A stretch of 64,000 bases of DNA, taken from positions 111,889-175,888 of the forward strand of contig NZ_FTNI01000021.1 in the NCBI RefSeq assembly GCF_900156315.1, read 5' to 3'. The notes under the pieces were generated by a model, which worked only from the letters and a program-made list of their open reading frames with translations, had not been told where the DNA came from and made no database searches. Every line of letters starts with the position of its first letter. Position 1 is the first letter of the stretch. The translations under genes and the position numbers were made by a program. Below are positions 36,942 to 46,970 of this stretch, piece by piece. The stretch comes from Microbispora rosea. GTDB lineage: Bacteria > Actinomycetota > Actinomycetes > Streptosporangiales > Streptosporangiaceae.

Positions 36942-38222
36942 ATGTTCCTCTGGGGCACGGCCACCGCGTCCTACCAGATCGAAGGAGCGGTGAACGAGGA
37001 CGGCAGAGGGCCCTCCGTCTGGGACACCTTCTCCCACACGCCGGGAAAGGTCCGCGACGGGCACACGGGGGACGTGGCCTGCGACCACTACCACCGTTAC
37101 CCCGAGGACGTGGCGCTGATGGCCGGCCTCGGCGTCAACGCCTACCGCTTCTCCATCGCCTGGCCGCGGGTGACGCCCACCGGCGCCGGCCCGGTCAACC
37201 AGGCCGGTCTCGACTTCTACGACCGTCTGGTGGACGCGCTGTGCGAGCGCGGCATCACCCCCGTGCCGACGCTCTTCCACTGGGACCTGCCGCAGGCGCT
37301 GGAGGACGAGGGCGGCTGGCTCGACCGTGACACCTCCCGCCGTTTCGCCGACTACGCCGCCGTCGTCGCCGAACGGCTGACCGACCGCGTACGCATGTGG
37401 ATCACGCTCAACGAGCCGTTCGTCCACATGGTGGAGGGATACGGCCTGGGCATCCACGCCCCGGGCAGGGCGCTCATGTTCGACGCGCTGCCGGTGGCCC
37501 ACCACCAGTTGCTCGGGCACGGCCTGGCCACGCAGGCACTGCGGGCGGCCGGCGCGGAGCAGGTGCTGATCACCAACAACTGCACCCCGGTCTGGCCGGC
37601 CTCGGACTCACCGGAGGACCTGGCCGCCGCCGAGACGTACGACATCCTGCACAACCGGCTGTTCAACGACCCGGTCCTCACCGGCGCCTACCCCGACCTG
37701 ACGGCGTTCGGCGTCGAGATCCCGGTGAGACCCGGCGACCTGGAGGCGATCGGCCAGCCTCTCGACGGGCTGGGGATCAACTACTACAACCCCACCCGTA
37801 TCGGCGGCCCCGGCGGGGACGGCCTGCCGTTCCGGTTCGAGGAGATCTCCGGCGTTCCCACCACCGCGTTCGGCTGGCCCGTCGTCCCCGACGGCCTGCG
37901 CGAGCTGCTCGACTCCCTCAAGGCCAGGTACGGCGACGCGCTGCCGCCCGTCTACATCACCGAGAACGGCTGCTCCTACGACGGCCTGGACGACCAGGAG
38001 CGGATCGCCTACCTCGACGGCCACATCACGGCGATGCGCCGGGCGAACGTGGACCTGCGGGGCTACTTCGTCTGGTCGCTGCTGGACAACTTCGAGTGGG
38101 CCGAGGGCTACCACCAGCGGTTCGGCCTGGTCCACGTCGACTTCGACACCCAGCAGCGCACCCCGAAGGCGTCCTACCACTGGCTGCGGAAGTTCCTGGA
38201 GGCTCAGAGCACCGACACGTGA
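36942..38222 (+). CDS. GH1 beta-glucosidase
   Basis: A 426-residue glycoside hydrolase family 1 enzyme. The acid/base Glu is in TLNEP (residue 158) and the nucleophile Glu in ITENG (residue 341). The aglycone-side and glycone-side motifs GTATASYQIEG and NFEWAEGY are present. It hydrolyses beta-glucosides such as cellobiose to glucose; no signal peptide is present, so it is cytoplasmic. GAGAGG lies upstream of the ATG. The gene is somewhat short versus the 440-480 typical for the family. It overlaps the convergent downstream gene by 19 bases. Confidence 0.95.
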   Translation: MFLWGTATASYQIEGAVNEDGRGPSVWDTFSHTPGKVRDGHTGDVACDHYHRYPEDVALMAGLGVNAYRFSIAWPRVTPTGAGPVNQAGLDFYDRLVDALCERGITPVPTLFHWDLPQALEDEGGWLDRDTSRRFADYAAVVAERLTDRVRMWITLNEPFVHMVEGYGLGIHAPGRALMFDALPVAHHQLLGHGLATQALRAAGAEQVLITNNCTPVWPASDSPEDLAAAETYDILHNRLFNDPVLTGAYPDLTAFGVEIPVRPGDLEAIGQPLDGLGINYYNPTRIGGPGGDGLPFRFEEISGVPTTAFGWPVVPDGLRELLDSLKARYGDALPPVYITENGCSYDGLDDQERIAYLDGHITAMRRANVDLRGYFVWSLLDNFEWAEGYHQRFGLVHVDFDTQQRTPKASYHWLRKFLEAQSTDT

Positions 38223-39112
38223 ACGTGGTCGTAGTGGTTGGCGGTGATGCCGCCGCGGTCGGACATCATCCGCCAGCCGGCCCGCGTACGCATGTCGTAG
38301 TAGCGCTGCTGCCAGATGATGTACATGATCCCGTACTCGCTCGCGTGCTGGATGCACCACTGAGCGAGGGCGTCGCCACGCTCCTTGGCCACCGCGTCGG
38401 GCATTCGGCCGCCGCTGCTCATCATGAAGTCGCAGGCCCGGCCCTTGCCGTGCTCCCCCGGGTCACCGACCCGCAGGCAGCCGACGCTGAAGGGCATCGG
38501 GAACTGCGACATGATCGCGTTGCGCACGGTGATCAGGCGCTGCGTCAGGCCGCTGCCGGCGTCGGGCGTCTGGAAGCCGTACTTGGCCATCAGCCGCTCG
38601 ACCTCGCCGCGCCTCGACTTGAGCTCCTTGATGTGGGCCTGCAGCTTGTCGATCTCGTCGGCGGCGGAGGCGGCCGCCTTCTTCTGCTTGGCGACGAGGT
38701 CCTTGACACCGTTGAGCCGCTCGGTCCTGGCGTTGCCGAGATAGGCCAGCGTCGCCAGCGAGCTGGGGTCGGCCGACAGGGAGAAGATCCGGGAGGCGTC
38801 CGCGCCCCCGCTCATGTACGAGGTCTGGGCGAACGCGGCCACCTGCCGCTGGGCCGCGAGCAGGTCCGACTTCAGCTTCTTGACGTTGCCGGACGCCTTC
38901 TGCGCGGCCCTCTTCGCGTCGTCCAGGCTGAGGATCTCGCCGCGGTACTCCTTCTGGAGCGCGGCGGCCTCCTGAGTGAGTTTGCGGAGCTTGGCCTGCT
39001 GGTCCGGCTCGGCCTCAGCAGTGAGCGCACCCGAGGCGGCGCCGAAGACAGATGGTGCGACGAGCAGCGCGGTGGTGACCACCGCCAGCCTGGCCCAGCG
39101 TCCCGACCGCAC
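38204..39112 (-). CDS. Secreted coiled-coil cell-wall protein (ARB_07466-like C-terminal domain)
   Basis: A 302-residue exported protein. A signal peptide (about residues 1-35) is followed by a long coiled coil (40-180) with Lys/Glu/Leu heptads and a C-terminal domain with HGKGRACDF and HYDHVHVSV, a metal-site pattern shared with ARB_07466-like and M15-type peptidases. Such proteins resemble NlpC/P60-partner coiled-coil proteins that act at the septum or cell wall. GTG at 39112 is chosen for GGAGG four bases upstream. It is convergent with the beta-glucosidase gene and divergent from the M14 peptidase gene. Confidence 0.85.
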   Translation of the reverse strand: MRSGRWARLAVVTTALLVAPSVFGAASGALTAEAEPDQQAKLRKLTQEAAALQKEYRGEILSLDDAKRAAQKASGNVKKLKSDLLAAQRQVAAFAQTSYMSGGADASRIFSLSADPSSLATLAYLGNARTERLNGVKDLVAKQKKAAASAADEIDKLQAHIKELKSRRGEVERLMAKYGFQTPDAGSGLTQRLITVRNAIMSQFPMPFSVGCLRVGDPGEHGKGRACDFMMSSGGRMPDAVAKERGDALAQWCIQHASEYGIMYIIWQQRYYDMRTRAGWRMMSDRGGITANHYDHVHVSVL

Positions 39113-39324
39113 GCGACCTCCACTCGGATTCGGCCTGAAACTATAGAAGACGATCTTTACGTCTGCTAGCGGAACAGGTGAAACTCTTGGGCCTAAAGCG
39201 GACAAGCGCCGGACTTCCCACGATGTGACCAATTCGAGACTTACGCGTCGCCTTACCGCACTTGAACGCGATTTGACCCCGGCAGACATTCGGGAGATCG
39301 TCACCCCCCACGAAGGGCTCACCG

Positions 39325-42300
39325 ATGTCCCGACGAGAGATCGTCTCGACTCTGGCCGCCGCGGCTCTCGGCGCGGCGCTCCTGCTGCCGGGCTCCCCGG
39401 CGCAGGCCGGCCAGGGCGACCCGCTCCCCCCATCGGACCAGGCCGACCTCTACCAGCTCGACAGCGCGCCCGGCACCTCGGGCACGCTGACCCAGAAGGG
39501 CTTCGACGTCGTCCAGCGGCACCTCGCGGGCGACAAGGAGCACGTCGAACTGACCGCGACCCCCGCCGAGCTCAAGAAGCTCCAGATCCTCGGCTACCGG
39601 CCGAAGCCGGTGCGCAATCCCCAGGGCCAGACGCAGTCGCAGGCCGCGAAGGCGCAGGCGGCCGGCGGATACACCGTCTGGAAGTCCTACTCGGAGAAGG
39701 GCGGCATCGCCGACCAGCTCCGATCCATCGCGAACGCCAACAAGGACGTCGCGAAGCTCGAGACGATCGGCAAGACCCTCCAAGGGAGGGACATCCTCGC
39801 GCTGAAGCTGACGAAGCTGGCCCAGGTGCTGCCCGACGGCGTCAAACCGTCGGTGCTCTACTCGGCCACCCAGCACGCGCGCGAGTGGATCGCGACCGAA
39901 GTCGACATGCGGCTGCTGAAATACCTGGTGGCCAACAAGAACAAATCCGACGTCGGCCGGCTGCTGACCACCACCGAGGTGTGGTTCGTGCCGGTCGCCA
40001 ACCCCGACGGCTACGACTTCACCTTCACCGAGGGCAACCGGCTCTGGCGCAAGAACCTGCGGGACAACGACGGCGACGGCCAGATCACGGGCAACGACGG
40101 CGTCGACATCAACCGCAACTTCCCCACCCGCTGGGGGTACGACGAGGAGGGCTCGTCCAGCGTCTTCAGCAGCGAGACCTACCGCGGCACCGCCCCGGTG
40201 TCGGAGCCCGAGGCGCGGGCCATGGACGGCCTGCTCAAGCGGCTGCGTTTCAAGGCGCAGGTCAACTACCACTCGTACGGCCCGCTGCTGCTCTATCCCG
40301 AGGGCTGGCAGGTCGCGACGAAGACCGCCGACGATCCCGTCTACCTGGCGCTGACCGGCACCGACGAGAACCCGGCCGTCCCCGGCTTCGACCCGGGGGT
40401 CGGCGCCGAGCTCTACACGACGAACGGCGAGACCACCGATCACGCGCACAAGGCGTACGGCACGCTCGCCTGGACGCCGGAGCTGGAGGAGGGCTGCGAC
40501 GGCTGCGGCTTCGTCTTCCCCGACGACGAGGCGCTGGTGCAGGCCGAGTTCGAAAAGCAGCTTCCCTTCGCGCTCGACGTCGCGAAGTCGGCGCTCGACC
40601 CGAGCGATCCGGTCAGCCACCTCGGCAACACCGTGCCCGACTTCGTCCTTGACCCGTTCGACGTCAGCTACGGCGCCGACCAGGTCGTGCAGGTGAACGC
40701 CAAGCGCAAGCTCGGCCCGGTCTTCCTCAACTACCAGATCAACGGCGGCCACACCAAGAACGTCCCGACCTCCGAGTGGAAGGGCGGCGAGCGCTACGGC
40801 GACGGCTACGACACCTACTTCCACCAGCTCAGGGGCACGGTCAAGGGTGCGAGACCCGGCGACACCGTGAAGGTGTGGTTCCGCTCGCCCACGAAGAAGA
40901 GCGAGGAGTTCACCTACAAGGTCTCCACGGACGTCGGCGGCAAGGTCCTGATCGTCGCGGCGGAGGACGTCACGGGCGTCAGCCCGGCCCAGGGCGTCAC
41001 CGAGGCGAAGTACGCCGACGACTACGCCAAGGCGCTCGCGGCGGCCGGCTACTCCTCCGACGTGTACGACGTGGACAGGAACGGCCGTAAGGCGCCCCAC
41101 CCGCTCGGGGTCCTCAGCCACTACAAGGCCGTCGTCTGGGAGACCGGCGACGACGTCATCCCCCGCGCGTCCGGGCAGCCCGCAGGCAGCGCCGCCAACC
41201 TGGCCGAGGCTCTGGAACTCGCGTTCCGCGACTACCTCAACGAGGGCGGCAAGCTGCTCGCCACCGGCAAGTACGCGCTGTACGCCCAGAACACCAACGG
41301 CTCCTACTGGTATGAGCCGGACTACCCGGCGCAACCCGAGTGCACGACCCTGAGCAAGCCCCCCTGCCTCTCGCTGAGCAACGACTTCGTGCAGTACTAC
41401 CTGGGCGCCTACACCTACGTGGAGGGCGGCGGCCAGGACGCCGAAGGGAACACGTTGCCGCTGTGGGGCGCCGGCGGCGCCTTCGCCGGCTTCACCGGCA
41501 CGCTCAACGGCGGCGACTCGCCCGGCAACCAGGACCACACCTCCGCGTTCGTCACGACGTCCTCGGTCCTGCCGGCCGACCGGTTCCCGCAGTTCGCCAG
41601 CTCGGCCCCGCTCAAGTGGCAGTACGGCGCGGGATCGCCGTTCAGCCCGCACACCGGCACCTGGGACGTGCAGAGCGGCCAGGCGGACGTGTCCTACAAG
41701 CGCCTGACGAGGACGATCGACCTCACCGGCAAGACCAGTGGCGAGCTGTCGTTCTGGACGTCGTACAACACCGAGCCCGGCTGGGACTTCCTGACGGTCG
41801 AGGCGCACACGGCGGGCCAGGACGACTGGACGACGCTGCCCGACGCCAACGGGCACACCTCCCAGGAGGCGGGCGACAGCTGCGCCAGCGGCTGGGTGGA
41901 CATCCATCCGTTCACCGCCCACTACCAGACGTACGACGGCGCGTCGTCGTGCACCGCCACCGGCACGACGGGCGCGTGGCACGCCGCCTCCGGCTCGTCG
42001 AACGGCTGGCAGCAGTGGTCGGCCGACCTCACGCCGTACGCGGGCAAGAAGGTCGAGGTGTCGATCTCCTACATCAGCGACTGGGGCACCCAGGGCCTCG
42101 GCGTGTGGCTGGACGACATGACCGTCAGGGCGGACGGCGCGACCGTCGCGGAGACCTCGTTCGAGGACGACCTGGGCGGCTGGACCGTCGCCGGACCGCC
42201 TCCCGGATCGGCGACCGCGCTGAACGACTGGGCGCGCAGCGACCGCACGCTCGACGACGGCGCGGGCATCACCACGAAGGACACGGTCTACTTCGGCTTC

Positions 42301-42387
42301 GGCGCGGAGGGCGCGACGACCCAGGCGATGCGGACGGACCTGGCGCGCCGGGCCATGACGCATCTGCTCGGACGGGCGCATCCGTAG
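39325..42387 (+). CDS. Secreted M14 zinc carboxypeptidase, multidomain
   Basis: A 1020-residue exported peptidase. A signal peptide ends near residue 28. The M14 domain (about 115-430) has zinc ligands in QHAREW (His184, Glu187) and NYHSYG (His316), and substrate Arg in DINRNF. The catalytic Glu is in the TPELEEG segment. A second domain (about 545-700) resembles a ThuA/glutamine-amidotransferase fold without an evident active site. The C-terminal part (about 740-990) resembles the MAM-like domain of immune inhibitor A. It likely trims extracellular peptides. ATG has GAAGGG upstream. Confidence 0.92.
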   Translation: MSRREIVSTLAAAALGAALLLPGSPAQAGQGDPLPPSDQADLYQLDSAPGTSGTLTQKGFDVVQRHLAGDKEHVELTATPAELKKLQILGYRPKPVRNPQGQTQSQAAKAQAAGGYTVWKSYSEKGGIADQLRSIANANKDVAKLETIGKTLQGRDILALKLTKLAQVLPDGVKPSVLYSATQHAREWIATEVDMRLLKYLVANKNKSDVGRLLTTTEVWFVPVANPDGYDFTFTEGNRLWRKNLRDNDGDGQITGNDGVDINRNFPTRWGYDEEGSSSVFSSETYRGTAPVSEPEARAMDGLLKRLRFKAQVNYHSYGPLLLYPEGWQVATKTADDPVYLALTGTDENPAVPGFDPGVGAELYTTNGETTDHAHKAYGTLAWTPELEEGCDGCGFVFPDDEALVQAEFEKQLPFALDVAKSALDPSDPVSHLGNTVPDFVLDPFDVSYGADQVVQVNAKRKLGPVFLNYQINGGHTKNVPTSEWKGGERYGDGYDTYFHQLRGTVKGARPGDTVKVWFRSPTKKSEEFTYKVSTDVGGKVLIVAAEDVTGVSPAQGVTEAKYADDYAKALAAAGYSSDVYDVDRNGRKAPHPLGVLSHYKAVVWETGDDVIPRASGQPAGSAANLAEALELAFRDYLNEGGKLLATGKYALYAQNTNGSYWYEPDYPAQPECTTLSKPPCLSLSNDFVQYYLGAYTYVEGGGQDAEGNTLPLWGAGGAFAGFTGTLNGGDSPGNQDHTSAFVTTSSVLPADRFPQFASSAPLKWQYGAGSPFSPHTGTWDVQSGQADVSYKRLTRTIDLTGKTSGELSFWTSYNTEPGWDFLTVEAHTAGQDDWTTLPDANGHTSQEAGDSCASGWVDIHPFTAHYQTYDGASSCTATGTTGAWHAASGSSNGWQQWSADLTPYAGKKVEVSISYISDWGTQGLGVWLDDMTVRADGATVAETSFEDDLGGWTVAGPPPGSATALNDWARSDRTLDDGAGITTKDTVYFGFGAEGATTQAMRTDLARRAMTHLLGRAHP

Positions 42388-42395
42388 GACCCGCG

Positions 42396-42427
42396 GCCCG
42401 GCCCGCGCCACCCGGCGCGGGCCGGGC
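42396..42427 (+). terminator. GC hairpin after the M14 peptidase
   Basis: A 14-bp perfect inverted repeat (42396-42409 / 42414-42427, loop ACCC) nine bases after the stop codon. Confidence 0.8.
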
Positions 42428-42509
42428 TCCGGCAGCTCTTGCCAAGGCCGATCAGAACATGGTTCGGTCTGACTGAGTGCGCGAAGACGCGCCCGAGCAG
42501 GAGGCAGGC

Positions 42510-43946
42510 ATGCTGCACCACGACACGCTGTTCATCGGGGGCGACTGGGTGGCCCCCGCGGGCACGGACACGATCGAGGTGATCTCCCCCCACAGCGAGG
42601 AGGTCGTCGGCCGGGTCCCTGACGGCACCGCCGCCGACATGGACCGGGCCGTCGCCGCCGCCAGGGACGCCTTCGACAACGGGCCCTGGCCGCAGATGAC
42701 GATGGCCGAGCGCGCGGCGGTCGTGGGCCGGCTGGCGGAGATCTACGAGGCGCGCCAGGCCGAGATGGCCGGGATCATCACGACGGAGATGGGCTCGCCG
42801 ATCACCTTCTCCCAGCTCGCCCAGGCGCCGCAGCCGCTCGGCATGCTCAAGTACTTCGCCGGCCTCGGCGCGACGTTCCCCGTCGAGGAGGAGCGGCCCG
42901 GCCTGTTCGGCCCGGTGGTCGTCCGCCGCGAACCGGTCGGCGTGGTGGCGGCCGTCGTCCCCTGGAACGTCCCCCAGTTCGTCCTCATGACCAAGCTGGC
43001 CCCGGCCCTCGTCGCGGGCTGCACTGTGGTGATCAAGCCGGCCCCCGAGACGCCGCTCGACTCCTACCTGCTCGCCGAGATGATCAACGAGTCCGGCATT
43101 CCCGCCGGCGTCGTCAACATCGTCGCGGCCGGTCGTGAGGCGGGCGAGCACCTCATCTCCCACCCGGGCGTCGACAAGGTCGCCTTCACCGGATCGACCG
43201 CCGCGGGCCGCAGGATCGCCTCGATCTGCGGCGAGCAGCTCAAGCGCTGCACGCTCGAACTCGGCGGCAAGTCGGCGGCGATCATCCTGGACGACTGCGA
43301 CCTGCCCTCGGCCATGGGCTTCCTCTCGATGGCCTCGCTGATGAACAACGGCCAGGCGTGCGTCGCGCAGACCCGCATCCTCGCCTCCCGCAACCGCTAC
43401 GACGAGGTGGTCCAGGCCGTCGCCGAGATGGTGACGGGCCAGCAGGTGGGCGACCCCGCCGACCCGGCCACCGGGATCGGGCCGCTGGTGGCCAGGCGGC
43501 AGCAGGAGCGGGTCGAGGGCTACATCAGGACGGGCATCGAGGAGGGCGCCAAGCCCGTCGTCGGCGGCCTCGACCGGCCGTACGACCGGGGCTGGTACGT
43601 CGCCCCGACCGTCTTCGCCGGGGCCACCAACGACATGCGCATCTCCCGCGAGGAGATCTTCGGCCCGGTGCTGACGGTGATCCCGTACGAGGACGAGGCG
43701 GACGCGGTGCGGATCGCCAACGACAGCGACTACGGCCTGTCGGGCTCGGTCTGGACCGCCGACACCGACCACGGGATGGACGTCGCCCGCCGGGTGCGCA
43801 CCGGCACCTACGGCGTCAACATGATGCACACGCTCGACCCGAACACGCCGTTCGGCGGCTTCAAGGCCAGCGGCCTCGGCCGGGAGCTCGGACCCGAGGG
43901 CCTGGCGGCCTACCTGGAGACCAAGTCCATCGCCCGCCTGGGCTGA
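42510..43946 (+). CDS. Aldehyde dehydrogenase
   Basis: A 478-residue NAD(P)-dependent aldehyde dehydrogenase. The catalytic Cys is in NNGQACVAQTR, the general-base Glu in LELGGKS, and the cofactor Asn in VVPWNVPQF. It oxidises an aldehyde to a carboxylic acid in the cytoplasm. ATG at 42510 has GGAGG five bases upstream; the frame from 42477 is less likely. It stands alone between two strong hairpins; the substrate is unknown. Confidence 0.95.
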   Translation: MLHHDTLFIGGDWVAPAGTDTIEVISPHSEEVVGRVPDGTAADMDRAVAAARDAFDNGPWPQMTMAERAAVVGRLAEIYEARQAEMAGIITTEMGSPITFSQLAQAPQPLGMLKYFAGLGATFPVEEERPGLFGPVVVRREPVGVVAAVVPWNVPQFVLMTKLAPALVAGCTVVIKPAPETPLDSYLLAEMINESGIPAGVVNIVAAGREAGEHLISHPGVDKVAFTGSTAAGRRIASICGEQLKRCTLELGGKSAAIILDDCDLPSAMGFLSMASLMNNGQACVAQTRILASRNRYDEVVQAVAEMVTGQQVGDPADPATGIGPLVARRQQERVEGYIRTGIEEGAKPVVGGLDRPYDRGWYVAPTVFAGATNDMRISREEIFGPVLTVIPYEDEADAVRIANDSDYGLSGSVWTADTDHGMDVARRVRTGTYGVNMMHTLDPNTPFGGFKASGLGRELGPEGLAAYLETKSIARLG

Positions 43947-43955
43947 CGCGTCCCT

Positions 43956-43991
43956 CCGGCCCGGTGCGGCGTGCCTGCCGCACCGGGCCGG
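43956..43991 (+). terminator. GC hairpin after the aldehyde dehydrogenase
   Basis: A 15-bp perfect inverted repeat (43956-43970 / 43977-43991, loop GTGCCT), ten bases after the stop. Confidence 0.8.
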
Positions 43992-44114
43992 TGAAACCGC
44001 CCAGCGCGCCCCCGCGACGCTGGGCCACACCCTGCGAGGGTGTGCGCCGATCCCCCAATCGACGGTGCGGTGTCTGGAGTTCCCGCTTCACCACACAATC
44101 CGTATAGACGACCC

Positions 44115-44885
44115 TTATGGGGTTTTGGTTCGAGAGATCCAATGACCAATTTTCCGGACGAGGTCGGGGGTGGCCGCCGCCTCCGCATGGCCGTAGCCGG
44201 GCTCGATCCACAGCTCCTTCGGCTCGGCGGCGTGCTCGTACAACTGGTAGGCGTGCTCGAGGGGGAAGAACGGGTCGCTGTCGCCGTGGACGATCAGCAG
44301 CGGCGTGGGCGCGATCATGGCCGCAGCCTCGTACGGCGGGAGCGGCACGGGGTCCCATCCGCCGACCGCGATCCTGGTGCGCTTGACCAGCCGGGCCGCC
44401 AACCGGCCGTGCCAGCGTTCGATCGCCCAGTGGACCTGGCGCATGGGCTTGGTGCCGCGGTAGTACCAGCGGGCCGGGCCGCTCACCGACACCACCCCGT
44501 CCACGCCGCCGCGCAGCGCGGCGTGCCGCACGACCACGGCGGCGCCCATGGAGAAGCCGACGGTCATGATGCGCCGGTAGCCGATCGCGCGGGCGTGCTT
44601 GACCGCCGCGTCCACGTCGAGGACCTCCAGGTCCCCCACCGTGGACCGGCCGCCGGAGTGGCCGTGCCCCCGGAAGTCGAACGACACCACGCCGCCGTAC
44701 CGTGACAGGACGTGCACGATGCGCCGGGTGTCCAGCCCCCTCCAGGTGCCGGTGAAGCCGTGCGCGACGACGATGCCCAGATCGAGAGAAGCAGGGCCGA
44801 GTGAGCTGTTGGGCGTGTGCGCCGCGTCGATGCGGACACCGTCCGCCGTACGCAGCATCGCTCCGAAAGCAGCAGCGAGAGCCAT
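44115..44885 (-). CDS. Alpha/beta hydrolase
   Basis: A 256-residue serine hydrolase. The oxyanion region is VVAHGFTGTW, the nucleophile is Ser in VGFSMGAAV, the Asp is in HGDSDPFFP and the His in GYGHAEA. It is like BAAT/acyl or DLH-like esterases. ATG at 44885 is the family-like start (MALAAAFG); a GTG start upstream (about 44906) is possible. It is the last gene of the NRAMP operon (50 bases after the PRC-barrel gene). What links an esterase to metal uptake is unclear. Confidence 0.85.
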   Translation of the reverse strand: MALAAAFGAMLRTADGVRIDAAHTPNSSLGPASLDLGIVVAHGFTGTWRGLDTRRIVHVLSRYGGVVSFDFRGHGHSGGRSTVGDLEVLDVDAAVKHARAIGYRRIMTVGFSMGAAVVVRHAALRGGVDGVVSVSGPARWYYRGTKPMRQVHWAIERWHGRLAARLVKRTRIAVGGWDPVPLPPYEAAAMIAPTPLLIVHGDSDPFFPLEHAYQLYEHAAEPKELWIEPGYGHAEAAATPDLVRKIGHWISRTKTP

Positions 44886-44935
44886 GCCCCCGACCTTATT
44901 TCCCACCACTTCACCCCCTGTGCGACGGGGATCTT

Positions 44936-45718
44936 TCAGAGGTCGGCCGTGGAGCGCAGCCGGTCCCAGGCGACCCCCAGCCTGACCTCCCCGTCGTCCA
45001 GCGACTCGATCTGGTCCCACTCGGCGTACCGGATCTCGCCGTGCATGCGCCGGACGAGGGCGCCGAGCAGCGACGGCCGCCACAGCCCGGGGCCGCGCTC
45101 GTACCCGAAGAGCCGCCCGGCGCGCCGCCGGGCGATCAGCAGCCCGGCCGTCCGGAAGGCCTGGTGGACCTCCGCGAGGAGCGGCCCGTCCTGCACCAGG
45201 CAGACGTCGGCGACGTTGCCGGCGACCTCCCCCGCCGGACCGCGGACGGTGCGGCCGATCAGTCCGCCGATTCGCGGCGTGTCCGGCCTGTCCTCCCACC
45301 TCTCCCGCACCCGGAGGGCCCTGTCCGGCGCGTCCTGCTCCTCGACGCCCGCCGCGCCCGGGATCCGGCCGACGACGTTCCCGGTCAGCCAGCGCTCCAG
45401 CGCCAGGTCCTGCCGTCGGCCCGCCACGCGTACGGCGCTGCCGATCTCGGTGACCATGCTCATCTCGATGCGGTACGGCCCCGGCCGCTCCTCGTCGCGG
45501 AAGAGGCGGTCGGTCTCGGTCATCAGCCACCCGGGGAGGCCACCGAGCCGCGGGCCGAGCGCCGGCGGCCCGGAGAGGATCGCGGTGACGTACGGCCGGT
45601 CGCCCGGCCGCACCTCCAGGTCGTCCACCTTGCACAGCAGGCGGTCGTCGCTCTCCCTGACGACCTGCCGGTCGAGCAGGTGCAGGCGGGCGTGCAGCAC
45701 CCGCGCGGGCTCGCTCAT
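44936..45718 (-). CDS. Protein with two PRC-barrel-like segments
   Basis: A 260-residue soluble protein. Residues about 6-35 (LHLLDRQVVRESDDRLLCKVDDL) and about 155-185 (IGRTVRGPAGEVAGNVADVCLV) each resemble a PRC-barrel beta unit, a domain often found beside MgtE and NRAMP transporters. It follows the NRAMP gene by 28 bases. A role as a metal-linked regulator of the transporter is inference. I do not recognise a named family for the full length. Confidence 0.75.
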   Translation of the reverse strand: MSEPARVLHARLHLLDRQVVRESDDRLLCKVDDLEVRPGDRPYVTAILSGPPALGPRLGGLPGWLMTETDRLFRDEERPGPYRIEMSMVTEIGSAVRVAGRRQDLALERWLTGNVVGRIPGAAGVEEQDAPDRALRVRERWEDRPDTPRIGGLIGRTVRGPAGEVAGNVADVCLVQDGPLLAEVHQAFRTAGLLIARRRAGRLFGYERGPGLWRPSLLGALVRRMHGEIRYAEWDQIESLDDGEVRLGVAWDRLRSTADL

Positions 45719-45746
45719 CGATGCCTCACCCTCCTCTGCCGTGCCG

Positions 45747-46970
45747 TCACTGTCCCGCCTTCGTCGCGAGCATCAGGGGGATGGCCGCCAGCGCCACGAC
45801 GAGAAGCAGCACCATGTAGAAACTTCCCAGCGCGTTGCTGAATCTGCCGTTGACCTTCGCGCCCATGTAGTCGGGATCGTTGGCGATCATGAGAACCGGC
45901 AGGTAGGTGAGCGGAAGGGCCGCGGCCGAGAAGACCAGCGAATACTCGGTCACCTTGATCGGATCGATGGTGGTGAGGATCAGCGCGGTCGCGACGATCA
46001 CCGAGGCCAGCACGGTCACGTGGAACCGGGCGGCGCGGCCCGGCGCCACATACTTGCCCCACTGCCAGCCGAAATACTGGCTCAGCGAGTAGCCCGACGA
46101 CAGGGCGGTCTCCAGCGTCGCGCCGAACGTGGCCGCGAACACCCCGAGGATCACCACGCCGAGCCCGGCCTTGCCCAGTCCCTCGGCGACCGGCAGCACC
46201 ATCTGCCCGAGCGAATCGGGCTCGGCCTCGACCGGCATGAACACGGTCGCCGCGCAGGCCGCGATCGTGAGCGACAGCACCCCGCCGAGGGGGAAGCCGA
46301 CGAACACGTTGGCCCGCGCCGTCACCAGATCCCTGCGGGTCCACTTCTCCTCGACGCCGCCCGAGGAGAAGAAGAACACCTCGTACGGCGTCATCGCCCC
46401 GCCGAGCAGCGCGATCGCGTAGTAGAGGTAGGTCGGCACGCCCTCGTCCTGCGGCGGCCGGGTGAGCTGCGTGGTCAGCTCGCCCCAGTCGGGCCCGAGC
46501 CGCCACAGCGCGACGATGAACACGACGAGCGCGAGCCCGGCCAGCCCGAAGACCCGCTCCATGGTGTCGAACTTCACCCGCCACATCACCAGCCACGCGA
46601 CCAGGGCCACGGGAGGCACCCACAGCAGATAGTCGAGCCCGGTCGCCAGCTCCAGCGCGAGCGCCGCGCCGCCGATCTCGGCGGCGAGCGTGAGCACGTT
46701 GATGAAGAACGACGCGCCGAGGTTGACCAGCCCCGCGCGGGGACCCATGCGCTCGCGGACGAGGTCGAAGACCGGCCGCTGCGACACCGCCGCGATCCTG
46801 CCGGACATCTCGGCGAAGACGCAGATCCCGATGATGCCGACGACCACCACCCACGCGAGGGACATCCCGAACCTCGACCCGACGACGGCGTTCGCCACCA
46901 GGTCGCCGATGTCCACGAAGCCGCCGAAGGCCGTCAGGATGCCGAGCGTGACCGCGACCAGTCTCTTCAC
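45747..46970 (-). CDS. NRAMP-family divalent metal transporter
   Basis: A 407-residue membrane protein with about 11 helices. The first-helix motif is GGFVDIGDLVANAVVG (a variant of the usual DPGN metal site: here D-I-G-D), and the second conserved region is MTPYEVFFFSSG, in place of the canonical MPHN. So the metal ligands differ from classical Mn/Fe NRAMPs and resemble the Mg2+-type or outlying actinobacterial members; the metal is uncertain. Start is GTG overlapping the stop of the lipoprotein gene (GTGA). Confidence 0.88.
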   Translation of the reverse strand: MKRLVAVTLGILTAFGGFVDIGDLVANAVVGSRFGMSLAWVVVVGIIGICVFAEMSGRIAAVSQRPVFDLVRERMGPRAGLVNLGASFFINVLTLAAEIGGAALALELATGLDYLLWVPPVALVAWLVMWRVKFDTMERVFGLAGLALVVFIVALWRLGPDWGELTTQLTRPPQDEGVPTYLYYAIALLGGAMTPYEVFFFSSGGVEEKWTRRDLVTARANVFVGFPLGGVLSLTIAACAATVFMPVEAEPDSLGQMVLPVAEGLGKAGLGVVILGVFAATFGATLETALSSGYSLSQYFGWQWGKYVAPGRAARFHVTVLASVIVATALILTTIDPIKVTEYSLVFSAAALPLTYLPVLMIANDPDYMGAKVNGRFSNALGSFYMVLLLVVALAAIPLMLATKAGQ